Source: Bacilli bacterium
GTDB lineage: Bacteria; Bacillota_I; Bacilli_A; ML615J-28; CAG-313
Assembly: GCA_900770645.1 (NCBI GenBank)
Contig: CAAGKY010000197.1
Coordinates: 1-6,123, forward strand
Direction of reading: 5' to 3'
DNA length: 6,123 nt
The position numbers were made by a program, and so were the translations under genes. Every line of letters starts with the position of its first letter. Positions within the stretch are counted from its first letter, which is position 1. Below are positions 1-6,100 of this stretch, in pieces. The notes below the pieces were generated by a model that did no database searches, had not been told where the DNA came from, and saw nothing but the letters and a program-made list of their open reading frames with translations.

Positions 1-2
1 AT

Positions 3-653
3 GGCGCAAGTTTTATGGATAATGGATTTGGAAAATATATTGCTTGTATGACTAGTTCACATAATGCAACTAGTGAAAGACAATTTAGATATCCTACAGA
101 ATATGGAGGTCAGAAACCTCCAAGTATAACAACTACAGTAACAGGATCAGGTGTAGGAATTTTAACGAGTGAAAAAACAGGAATAAAAATAACTAAAGCA
201 ACAATTGGCTGTGTTACAAGTTCTGGAGAAAAAGATTCTCAAGACATGGGAAGAACAATGGCACCAGCAGCCGCAATTACTTTAAAACAGCATTTAGAGG
301 ATTTTAATTTAACTCCTAGTGACTATGATTTAATTGTTACAGGTGATTTATCTTTATATGGATCTAAAGTATTTGTTGATATTTTAAAAGAATATTTAAT
401 AGATGTAAAAGATGTTTATCAAGATTGTGGATTAATGATTTATGATATTGAAAAACAACAAGTTTCGGCAGGTGGTAGTGGTTGTGGATGTGCAAGTCTT
501 GTAATGTATGGTTATTTGTGTAATCAATTGTATCAAAAAAAATACAATAAAATTCTTGTAATTGCAACCGGAGCTTTATTAAATCCAGTAATGGTTGCTC
601 AAGGAAAAAAAATACCTTCTATTGCACATGCGATAGCGCTAGAAAGGAGCTAA
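3..653 (+). CDS. spoVAD: Stage V sporulation protein AD (SpoVAD), 5'-truncated by the contig start
   Basis: SpoVAD is a soluble protein with a thiolase-like fold that binds dipicolinic acid (DPA). It works with the SpoVA membrane channel to load DPA into the forespore and release it at germination. The reading frame is already open at base 3, so the ATG at 15 is an internal methionine (M-D-N-G-F-G) and not the start. About 217 residues remain of a family length near 335, so roughly the first 120 are missing. Family signatures seen are TSSHNATSERQFRYP near the beginning of the fragment, a TVTGSGVGIL segment, and GGSGCGCASLVMYGYL followed by ILVIATGALLNPV and the terminal IPSIAHAIALE. The ATG at base 1 is out of frame. 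The stop is one base before spoVAE, and the last codons (AAAGGAGC) carry the spoVAE ribosome binding site, so the two are translationally linked. The operon promoter, expected to be forespore-specific, is off the contig. Identification is secure. Confidence 0.95.
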   Translation, partial: GASFMDNGFGKYIACMTSSHNATSERQFRYPTEYGGQKPPSITTTVTGSGVGILTSEKTGIKITKATIGCVTSSGEKDSQDMGRTMAPAAAITLKQHLEDFNLTPSDYDLIVTGDLSLYGSKVFVDILKEYLIDVKDVYQDCGLMIYDIEKQQVSAGGSGCGCASLVMYGYLCNQLYQKKYNKILVIATGALLNPVMVAQGKKIPSIAHAIALERS

Positions 654-654
654 A

Positions 655-1005
655 ATGGAGTATTTATTATCTTTTTTAGTAGGTGGTTTTATTTGTTCAA
701 TAGCTCAAGTAATGATGGATAAACTAAAACTATTACCCATCTACATCACCGTTTTATTTGTAACTATAGGATCTTTTTTAGAAATGTTTGGATTATATGA
801 TAAACTAATTACATTTGGACATGCAGGTGCATTGGTACCTATTTCATCGTTTGGGCATTCTTTAACCCATGCTGCAGTGGAAGGTGCTATGGAAAATGGT
901 TATTTAGGACTATTATTGGGTATATTTGATTTAACTGCTCCAGGTATCACTGCCGCAATTCTATTTGCTTTTATAGTTGCTGTTATATTTAAACCAAAAG
1001 GGTGA
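655..1005 (+). CDS. spoVAE: Stage V sporulation protein AE (SpoVAEb-type DPA channel subunit)
   Basis: This is a small integral inner-membrane protein of 116 residues, the usual length for SpoVAEb. With SpoVAC it is thought to form the membrane part of the DPA channel in spores. Hydrophobic segments lie at about residues 3-21, 28-47 and 82-113, the last broken by an FDLTAPGI turn. Between them is a loop typical of the family, with GHAGALVPISSFGHSLTHA at about 55-73. The protein ends in IFKPKG, also typical. The start is supported by AAGGAG at 644-649, five bases upstream and inside the 3' end of spoVAD. The stop is TGA, which shows that TGA is not read as tryptophan in this organism. Gene order spoVAD-spoVAE is the standard one. 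The membrane limits are by eye. Confidence 0.95.
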   Translation: MEYLLSFLVGGFICSIAQVMMDKLKLLPIYITVLFVTIGSFLEMFGLYDKLITFGHAGALVPISSFGHSLTHAAVEGAMENGYLGLLLGIFDLTAPGITAAILFAFIVAVIFKPKG

Positions 1006-1009
1006 TTAA

Positions 1010-2377
1010 ATGAACTATATTAATAAATGTAATAAACTTGATCAATGTTTAGGTATTGGTCAAGTTTTTGATATCAGCAAAAGAGAATTTAATATAAGTG
1101 ATAAAAAAGCTTGTTTATATTTTATGCCTTTTTTAGTGGATTCGAAAGAAATTATTGATATTTTTTTAGGTTTCTATTTAACTAATGATGATGTTTCAAT
1201 ATCTAATAGAATAGCTCATCAAAATTTAACTATAACTAAAGAGTTTGATAAGATAACCTTAAGTATATTAGAAGGTATTGCTGCTATTGTTGTAGAAGAC
1301 ATAGAAGAAGTATTCCTGATTGATTTACGTTCTTATCCCACAAGGGGAATTGGTGAACCAGAAACAGAAAAAGTAGTAAGAGGCAGTAGAGATGGATTTA
1401 TAGAAAATATGGCTTATAATGTTGCTTTAGTTCGTAGACGAATAAAAACGGGTAAAATGCGAACTATATTATATCAAATAGGTGAGTTATCAAAGACAAA
1501 TGTTGTTTTGGTTTATTTAGAAGATTATGTTGATAAAAAAGCTTTAAAATGTGTTAAAAAAGCACTGGAAAATGTTGATATAGTAGAATTAACAATGACA
1601 GATAAAGCATTAGAAGAAATTGTTATAGGGCATAAATATACACCATATCCATTAGTTAGATATACAGAACGTCCTGATACCTTTTCTGCTCACTTATATC
1701 AAGGGATGTTTGGAATAATCGTTGATAACTCACCAAGTGCAATTTTAGGCCCCGTAAGTGTATTTGACCATATGCAACATGCTGAAGAATTTAGACAAAC
1801 ACCTATTGCTGGAACATACTTAAGAATGTTAAGGTTTATAGGAATAATCTTCTCATTTATCTTTATGCCACTTTGGTATTTATGTATAAAAATTGACTAT
1901 ATACCTTTTGAATCTGAACTATTTAATATTGACAAAACAAATAATATCTTTTTACAAATCATATTAATAGAAGTAGGAATAGAATTACTAAGAATGGCAT
2001 CTATTCACACGCCTAATGCATTATCGACTTCAATGGGGTTGATTGCAGGAATAGTTATAGGTAATATAGCCATAGATTTAGAGATTTTTAGTAACGCTAT
2101 TGTTTTTATAGGTTCCATTTCAGCAATAGGTACTTATATTACCCCAAGTTATGAATTAGGTCTTGCTAATAAGATATCAAAAATAGTTTTGTTGCTATTC
2201 ATTTATATAGGTGGATTATGGGGCTTTATAATAGGGATAACATTATTAATTGTGTATTTATATACTTTAAAAAGTTTTGATAGATCATATTTATATCCAT
2301 TAATACCTTTCAATTTTAAACAATTAATAAAACAGACTATAAGATTACCATATCAAAATAAGAGTCCAAAAGATTAG
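1010..2377 (+). CDS. spoVAF: SpoVAF, GerA-family spore membrane protein
   Basis: SpoVAF belongs to the family of the A subunit of GerA-type germinant receptors. It sits in the spore inner membrane and is understood to enhance germination by ion release. The protein has 455 residues, slightly shorter than the roughly 490 of Bacillus SpoVAF. Residues 1-265 form the soluble N-terminal part, with the GerA-family signature TRGIGEPETE at 111-120 followed by KVVRGSRDGF and a basic VRRRIK stretch. FDHMQHAEEFRQ at 252-263 matches SpoVAF better than nutrient-receptor A subunits. About five membrane segments follow, near 275-293, 313-328, 341-360, 361-380 and 391-420, and then a short polar tail. The start is ATG with AGGGTG five bases upstream, overlapping the end of spoVAE. 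Position as the last spoVA gene fits, although spoVAEa, which often precedes it in Bacillus, is absent. A GerA-type receptor subunit is the alternative, but motif and context favour SpoVAF. Confidence 0.9.
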   Translation: MNYINKCNKLDQCLGIGQVFDISKREFNISDKKACLYFMPFLVDSKEIIDIFLGFYLTNDDVSISNRIAHQNLTITKEFDKITLSILEGIAAIVVEDIEEVFLIDLRSYPTRGIGEPETEKVVRGSRDGFIENMAYNVALVRRRIKTGKMRTILYQIGELSKTNVVLVYLEDYVDKKALKCVKKALENVDIVELTMTDKALEEIVIGHKYTPYPLVRYTERPDTFSAHLYQGMFGIIVDNSPSAILGPVSVFDHMQHAEEFRQTPIAGTYLRMLRFIGIIFSFIFMPLWYLCIKIDYIPFESELFNIDKTNNIFLQIILIEVGIELLRMASIHTPNALSTSMGLIAGIVIGNIAIDLEIFSNAIVFIGSISAIGTYITPSYELGLANKISKIVLLLFIYIGGLWGFIIGITLLIVYLYTLKSFDRSYLYPLIPFNFKQLIKQTIRLPYQNKSPKD

Positions 2378-2385
2378 TCATTTAT

Positions 2386-2415
2386 TTGATAAAAATCACT
2401 TACTTATGATAAAAT
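2386..2415 (+). promoter_or_regulatory. Possible sigma-A promoter for rnj
   Basis: In the 77-base gap between spoVAF and rnj there is TTGATA (2386-2391), an 18-base spacer and TAAAAT (2410-2415). This would start transcription about 30 bases before the rnj ATG. A housekeeping gene following a sporulation operon needs its own promoter, which supports the call. The region is AT-rich, so chance matches are likely; a second -10-like TATGAT at 2405 is too close to the -35. No terminator hairpin is visible in the gap, so readthrough from spoVAF is also possible. Confidence 0.45.
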
Positions 2416-2454
2416 ATATATAAGAAATGTAAAAAAGTAAGAAGAGGAAAAAAT

Positions 2455-4131
2455 ATGGGTAAAGTAAAAATATCTGCATTAGGAGGAATGGGCGAAAATG
2501 GCAAGAATATGTTCATTGTAGAAGTCAACGATCGTATTTTTGTTCTAGACTCTGGATTAAAATATCCAGAGTTAGATATGTATGGAATTGATGCCATAAT
2601 TCCTAATATTGATTATTTAATAGAAAATAAAGACCGTGTTGAAGGTATTTTTATATCACACGGACATGAAGATCATATAGGTGCTTTGCCTTATATACTT
2701 CAAAAAATTCATGCGAGAGTATATGCAACGCATTTTACTATTTGTTTAATTGAATCATTACTTCAAGAAAACAATATGGATGTTAAGAAATATAAATTAT
2801 ACCGTATAAACGATAATAAGACATTAACGTTTGGTGATGTTTCAGTATCTTTTTATAATACGACACATAGTATCCCTGAATCTGTTGGAATTGTTATTTC
2901 AACTGAAGATGGTAATATTGTATATGCTCCAGACTTTAATTTTGGTATAACTAACAATAATAAATATCTAACTTCTTTTGATAAAATAAATGAAGTAAGC
3001 AAAAAAGGAGTTTTAGCGGTTTTAGCTGAAAGTATAGGTATTACCGACATAGATCGCTCATCGAACGATTTAGTTTTCGAACATAGTTTTGATAAAATTT
3101 TAAATAATAATACACATCGTATTTTTGTTTCGATTTTTTCAACTGATTTATCACGTATTCAAAAAATTGTTGATATGAGTTTAACAAAAAATCGTAAAAT
3201 TGCAATTATGGGTAGAAAGGGAGAAGAAGTAATCGATATCGCAATCAAATCTGGTTACTTAAAGATACCTGAAGATAAATACTATGTATTTAAACCATAT
3301 GATCAACAAAAACACACAAATGAAATAGACAATTTGGTGGTGTTGGTTACAGGAATAAGAAATGAACCATATAATATGCTAGTTAGAATGTGTAATGGGA
3401 AAGATCGATTTATACATTTGACAGATAAGGATCAGGTAGTTTTTGTTTCTGATCCACTTGCCGGTACATTAAATAACTATATAAATGCAATGGATGAGTT
3501 GCATCGTAAAAATGTAGAAGTAGATACAATTACTAAGAAAGTGCTAAGAACTTCTCATGCTACTAGTGAAGATTTATATCTATTATATTCAATGTTAAAA
3601 CCTAAGTATATTTATCCAATTATTGGTGAATATCGTCACTTATATCGTCATCAAGATGTAATTAAGAGTTTTGGTTATACAGATGCTAACATTGTTTTGA
3701 TTGACAATGGGGTGGTAAGTATAATTGAAGATGGAAATTTATTAGAAGAAGTTGATACAATAACATCAGGAGATTTATATGTAGATGGTTCATTGATAGG
3801 GAATGTTAGTAATGAATTAGTTACTGAAAGAGAACAATTATCAGAAGAAGGTATTGTTATAATAGTTGCATATGTTGATATGCGTAGAAGAGCAGTGGTA
3901 AAAGATCCAATTATTAATACTAAAGGGTTTGTATATAATACAGAACCTGAAAAATTCAATCAATCTATTAGTGAATTCTTTATGAGAATGATGAAAAATG
4001 CTTTAAATAAGCCATCTTTTTCAAAAGAACAATTAATTGATTCTTTATCTGAGGAAACAAAGAAAATTATTTATCGTTTATCTAAGAAAAGACCAGTTGT
4101 TTTACCAATATTAATTGAAATAAAACAATAA
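2455..4131 (+). CDS. rnj: Ribonuclease J (metallo-beta-lactamase/beta-CASP), divergent and probably J2-like
   Basis: RNase J enzymes are cytoplasmic 5'-to-3' exo- and endoribonucleases that mature rRNA and degrade mRNA, often as a J1/J2 complex. The 558 residues match the usual length. The N-terminal metallo-beta-lactamase domain has ALGGMGENGKN (8-18), the zinc motif HGHEDH (H69, H71, D73, H74), then H138 (THSIPESVG) and D160 (YAPDF, where TGDF is usual). The beta-CASP domain follows, with motif-B H368 (SHATSED). The final zinc-ligand motif, usually PxHGE, reads PIIGE (388-392), so the histidine is Ile390. Other conserved loops are also altered: TGSQGEP is TGIRNEP and PxPGNE is DPLAGT. The C-terminal domain (about 470-558, RGFVY-like KGFVY, KKRPVVLPILIEI) is complete. 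AAGAGGA, about seven bases before the ATG, fixes the start. Full length without frameshift argues against a pseudogene. The family call is secure; J2-like status with reduced catalysis is inference from the motif changes and from the neighbouring translocase gene. Confidence 0.93.
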   Translation: MGKVKISALGGMGENGKNMFIVEVNDRIFVLDSGLKYPELDMYGIDAIIPNIDYLIENKDRVEGIFISHGHEDHIGALPYILQKIHARVYATHFTICLIESLLQENNMDVKKYKLYRINDNKTLTFGDVSVSFYNTTHSIPESVGIVISTEDGNIVYAPDFNFGITNNNKYLTSFDKINEVSKKGVLAVLAESIGITDIDRSSNDLVFEHSFDKILNNNTHRIFVSIFSTDLSRIQKIVDMSLTKNRKIAIMGRKGEEVIDIAIKSGYLKIPEDKYYVFKPYDQQKHTNEIDNLVVLVTGIRNEPYNMLVRMCNGKDRFIHLTDKDQVVFVSDPLAGTLNNYINAMDELHRKNVEVDTITKKVLRTSHATSEDLYLLYSMLKPKYIYPIIGEYRHLYRHQDVIKSFGYTDANIVLIDNGVVSIIEDGNLLEEVDTITSGDLYVDGSLIGNVSNELVTEREQLSEEGIVIIVAYVDMRRRAVVKDPIINTKGFVYNTEPEKFNQSISEFFMRMMKNALNKPSFSKEQLIDSLSEETKKIIYRLSKKRPVVLPILIEIKQ

Positions 4132-4142
4132 TAAAAAAGTAC

Positions 4143-4170
4143 AATACCTCATATATTTATATGAGGTATT
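4143..4170 (+). terminator. Long perfect hairpin after rnj, weak terminator and possible SD-sequestering element
   Basis: AATACCTCATATA (4143-4155) is perfectly complementary to TATATGAGGTATT (4158-4170), with two bases between. In practice the innermost pairs would open to give a larger loop. It lies 11 bases after the rnj stop. On the + strand only a short, interrupted T-rich stretch (TTTCATT) follows, so it would be a modest intrinsic terminator. On the - strand the hairpin is followed after about four bases by a run of six T, which is a better terminator, although no - strand gene is visible. The right arm contains GAGG, the likely ribosome binding site of the downstream gene, paired with CCTC of the left arm. 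Confidence 0.65.
4163..4166 (+). promoter_or_regulatory. Ribosome binding site that decides the start of the 195-residue gene
   Basis: GAGG ends nine bases before the ATG at 4176. The earlier in-frame ATG at 4161 overlaps this motif and has no purine-rich sequence upstream of it, only the hairpin arm CCTCATATATTTAT. The start at 4176 is therefore preferred. The site lies in the right arm of the hairpin at 4143-4170. Confidence 0.6.
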
Positions 4171-4175
4171 TCATT

Positions 4176-4763
4176 ATGTATAGAGAAAATATTTTTAATC
4201 AAAAGATTCGCAAATTATATACAATTGTTACAAGTATTTTTAATGTGCATCCACTATGGTGGGAAGTTTTTATTGAAAATATAATTCATAATCAAAAAAT
4301 TACTTATATCAATAATACTACTATGATAATTAGTATTTATGAGTTAGATACAACTAAAGCTATTATATTATTTGAGATTCTTAAAGAAATGAAAAAGAAA
4401 GAATTAGTAAAAATCATAAATAAGCGAGAATTTTTAATTATTCATATTAAAGATGATGAAATATTAGAATATTTAATAAGTAAAACAAAATGGATTAATT
4501 TAGTAGTATATAAAATGCTTAGTGAAGAATATCCTAAAAATAAAGTTTATTTAAAAAATGAATTAATATTTGTTGATAATAATAAAATACATTATTTAAT
4601 AACAGATCCTACTAAGGAATATGTATCTGATGAAACTCATGAATATGCATATTTATGTAAAAATCAATATTTAAAACATCTAGGATTACTAAAAAAACAG
4701 TTAAAATACTATGCTGATAGAACACTATTCATAAAAAAATTTCAAGAGTATCTAAGAAAATAA
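4176..4763 (+). CDS. Hypothetical protein of 195 residues, lysine- and isoleucine-rich
   Basis: I do not recognise this protein. From the ATG at 4176 it has 195 residues; a frame from 4161 would add MRYFI, but those codons lie within the hairpin and lack a ribosome binding site. It is rich in Lys, Ile, Leu, Tyr and Asn, shows no signal peptide and no clear membrane span, and looks like a soluble cytoplasmic protein of mixed alpha/beta type. Visible points are a VHPLWWEVFIENI segment near 24-36, a hydrophobic strand FLIIHIKDDEILEYLI near 85-100, an acidic-polar DPTKEYVSDETHEYAY stretch near 143-158, and a basic C-terminal helix LKKQLKYYADRTLFIKKFQEYLRK. Codon use is as AT-rich as its neighbours, and the ORF is long for such sequence, so it is probably a real gene. 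It occupies the place between RNase J and the translocase where Bacillus subtilis has tepA, but shows no resemblance to a ClpP-like protease. Expression may depend on readthrough from rnj; no separate promoter is evident. Confidence 0.7.
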   Translation: MYRENIFNQKIRKLYTIVTSIFNVHPLWWEVFIENIIHNQKITYINNTTMIISIYELDTTKAIILFEILKEMKKKELVKIINKREFLIIHIKDDEILEYLISKTKWINLVVYKMLSEEYPKNKVYLKNELIFVDNNKIHYLITDPTKEYVSDETHEYAYLCKNQYLKHLGLLKKQLKYYADRTLFIKKFQEYLRK

Positions 4764-4791
4764 AAAAAATGAAAATTTTATGTTATATTTC

Positions 4792-4820
4792 TTGCAATTT
4801 TTCACAAAATGTAATATAAT
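4792..4820 (+). promoter_or_regulatory. Near-consensus sigma-A promoter for rpmG
   Basis: TTGCAA (4792-4797) and TATAAT (4815-4820) are separated by exactly 17 bases, the best promoter in the window. Transcription would start near 4827, leaving a leader of about 33 bases before the rpmG start. The ATG at 4821, directly behind the -10 box, would lie outside the transcript, which independently rules it out as the rpmG start. Confidence 0.85.
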
Positions 4821-4846
4821 ATGAGAGATGTATTTTTTAATAACTT

Positions 4847-4852
4847 AGGAGG
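4847..4852 (+). promoter_or_regulatory. Consensus ribosome binding site of rpmG
   Basis: A perfect AGGAGG ends seven bases before the ATG at 4860 and fixes the start there instead of at the in-frame ATG at 4821. It fits a highly expressed ribosomal protein gene. Confidence 0.9.
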
Positions 4853-4859
4853 AACTAAA

Positions 4860-5015
4860 ATGCGTGTAAATGTATTATTAAAATGTTCTGAATGTGGAGA
4901 AGAAAATTATTTAACTGAAAAAAATAAACGTAATACACCAGATAGAATGGAGTATAAAAAGTATTGTCCACGTTGCAAGAAAACTACTATTCATAAGGAA
5001 AAAACAAAGAAATAG
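4860..5015 (+). CDS. rpmG: 50S ribosomal protein L33 (zinc-ribbon, C+ form)
   Basis: L33 is a small protein of the large ribosomal subunit near the E site. The 51 residues match the family length of about 49-55. The start MRVNVLLKCSECGEENY and the core KNKRNTPDRMEYKKYCPRCKKTT are classic L33 sequence. Two CxxC pairs (C9/C12 and C36/C39) form the zinc ribbon, so this is the zinc-binding form; many Firmicutes also keep a cysteine-free copy elsewhere for zinc shortage. The start at 4860 is set by AGGAGG and by the promoter; the 13 extra residues read from 4821 are not family sequence. With its own strong promoter and terminator the gene is a single-gene transcription unit. Firmicutes rpmG genes often sit next to secE-nusG, which are not seen here. 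Confidence 0.96.
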   Translation: MRVNVLLKCSECGEENYLTEKNKRNTPDRMEYKKYCPRCKKTTIHKEKTKK

Positions 5016-5019
5016 TAAT

Positions 5020-5049
5020 AAAAATGACACAAAAAATGTGTCATTTTTT
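5020..5049 (+). terminator. Strong rho-independent terminator after rpmG
   Basis: AAAAATGACACA (5020-5031) pairs perfectly with TGTGTCATTTTT (5037-5048) around a five-A loop. It runs into six T followed by further T-rich sequence, and begins five bases after the rpmG stop. The A-rich left flank makes it potentially bidirectional. It separates rpmG from the translocase gene. Confidence 0.92.
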
Positions 5050-5109
5050 ATTTATTAGGAAAAAATATGAAATTGTCATAAAGCTACATTTTTCTTTTAT
5101 TAAGTTCTA

Positions 5110-5115
5110 TATAAT
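5110..5115 (+). promoter_or_regulatory. Possible -10 box of the translocase gene
   Basis: TATAAT lies 23 bases before the translocase ATG, in a gap that follows a strong terminator, so a promoter is expected here. No good -35 is present at 17 bases (CATTTT); TTGTCA at 5073-5078 is too far away. Transcription would begin near 5122, just ahead of the ribosome binding site AGGTGG (5128-5133). Confidence 0.4.
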
Positions 5116-5138
5116 AATGTTTACGGTAGGTGGAATAT

Positions 5139-6100
5139 ATGGCAAAAGAAAAGAAAATGGTTTTAGAACAAAATAAAAAAGAATTAACTTTTTATTATGA
5201 ATTGATAGGAGTTATTACGATTCTTATATCACTTATTGCTCTTGCAAGATTAGGAGTAGTAGGATATTACATAATGATGATATTTAGAATAACATTTGGG
5301 GATTGGTATTTTGCCTTCTTATTAGCATTATTATTGTACGGAATATACTGTTTGTTTAAACATCATTCAATTAGTGTCAAGAATATGCGCTCAATTGGTG
5401 TTATATTAATGATGGTAGGTATTTTAACAATTTCTCATTTTCCAATGCATAATTATATAAGTCAGTTTGGGGACAATTATATAAAAATGACATTTAGTTT
5501 ATATTTAGATTACTTAAAAAATTATCAAGATGGCGTAATAGTTGGTGGTGGCTTAATAGGAATGTTGTTTTTTTATGCTTTTTATATGCTTTTTTCTAGT
5601 ATTGGAACCATTGTGATAGTATGTTTTTTATTTATTGTTGGTATATCTTTTAGTTTTAATAAAACTATTGGCGAATCTTTTATTTTCTTTAAGAAAATCA
5701 CAAAGAAGGTATTGAATGGGGTTTTAAAATTTGGTAAAACTCTAAAATATGGTATAAAAGTAACATCAGTAACTGAGAAAAAACCTAAAAAAGAAAAACG
5801 AACAACAGTAGATTTACTGACTGAACCATATAGACAAAATTATATTATTACTGAAGAAAAACATGCGGTTGGGCTTAAAAAAAGTATTTCTGCCATTTTA
5901 AATAATATGAATGTTTTTTATGATAATGTTAGTTATTTGGTTTCTGAACATGTAACAACTTGTACGATAAATACAATTAGTAATATCAATTTAGATAAAT
6001 TGTACATGAGATTAAAAAGCGTATTGAGTGAAAGGTTTTTAATAACAAAAGATATTGATTCACCTAAAATAAAGATAGAAATTGATAATGTAGATACCAA
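5139..6100 (+). CDS. ftsK: FtsK/SpoIIIE-family DNA translocase, N-terminal part, 3'-truncated at the contig end
   Basis: FtsK/SpoIIIE proteins are membrane-anchored hexameric ATPases that pump DNA through the closing septum at division or sporulation. The frame is open from 5139 without a stop; about 320 genomic codons are present of a usual 750-800. ATG is preceded by AGGTGG at five bases. Hydrophobic segments lie at about residues 19-38, 55-73, 84-100, 131-151 and 154-172, giving the typical N-terminal membrane domain. A basic linker (about 174-222, with KKPKKEKR at 204-211) leads to TTVDLLTEPY, which resembles the family PxLDLL segment. Residues about 240-320 fit the start of the motor's alpha subdomain, with the expected helix (KKSISAILNNMNVFYDNV) and a final IKIEIDNVD resembling the family GIEVPN strand. 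The alpha part is divergent: the usual GPTVTxYE reads SEHVTTCTI. The Walker motor and DNA-reading gamma domain are off the contig, so ftsK cannot be told from spoIIIE. Bases from 6101 are adapter and must not be translated. Confidence 0.75.

Noticed and set aside
1..30. ATG at base 1 and ATG at base 15 as gene starts at the contig edge
   Set aside because: The ATG at 1 is out of the spoVAD frame. The ATG at 15 is internal, since the frame is open to the contig edge and about 120 family residues are missing upstream.
1010..2377. Nutrient germinant receptor A subunit (GerAA type) instead of SpoVAF
   Set aside because: The FDHMQHAEEFRQ motif and position at the end of spoVA favour SpoVAF, and no GerB- or GerC-like gene follows.
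2381..2420. Near-repeat TTATTTGATAAAA / TTATGATAAAA before rnj
   Set aside because: A short, imperfect, AT-rich repeat that is likely by chance in this composition. It is only noted as overlapping the possible promoter.
3675..3959. 94-codon open frame on the - strand inside rnj
   Set aside because: It lies wholly opposite conserved RNase J coding sequence, has no recognisable protein features and is explained by the AT-rich composition. The other - strand frames (364-567, 2400-2597, 2853-3050, 5933-6115) are shadows for the same reason.
4770..4804. Inverted TGAAAA/TTTTCA as a terminator after the hypothetical gene
   Set aside because: The arms are about six A/T-rich pairs with a long spacer and contain no G/C core. 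The sequence overlaps the rpmG -35 box and is better explained as promoter DNA.
4821..4859. N-terminal extension of L33 from the ATG at 4821
   Set aside because: It begins directly behind the -10 box, upstream of the expected transcription start. It has no ribosome binding site and adds residues not found in L33; AGGAGG serves the ATG at 4860.
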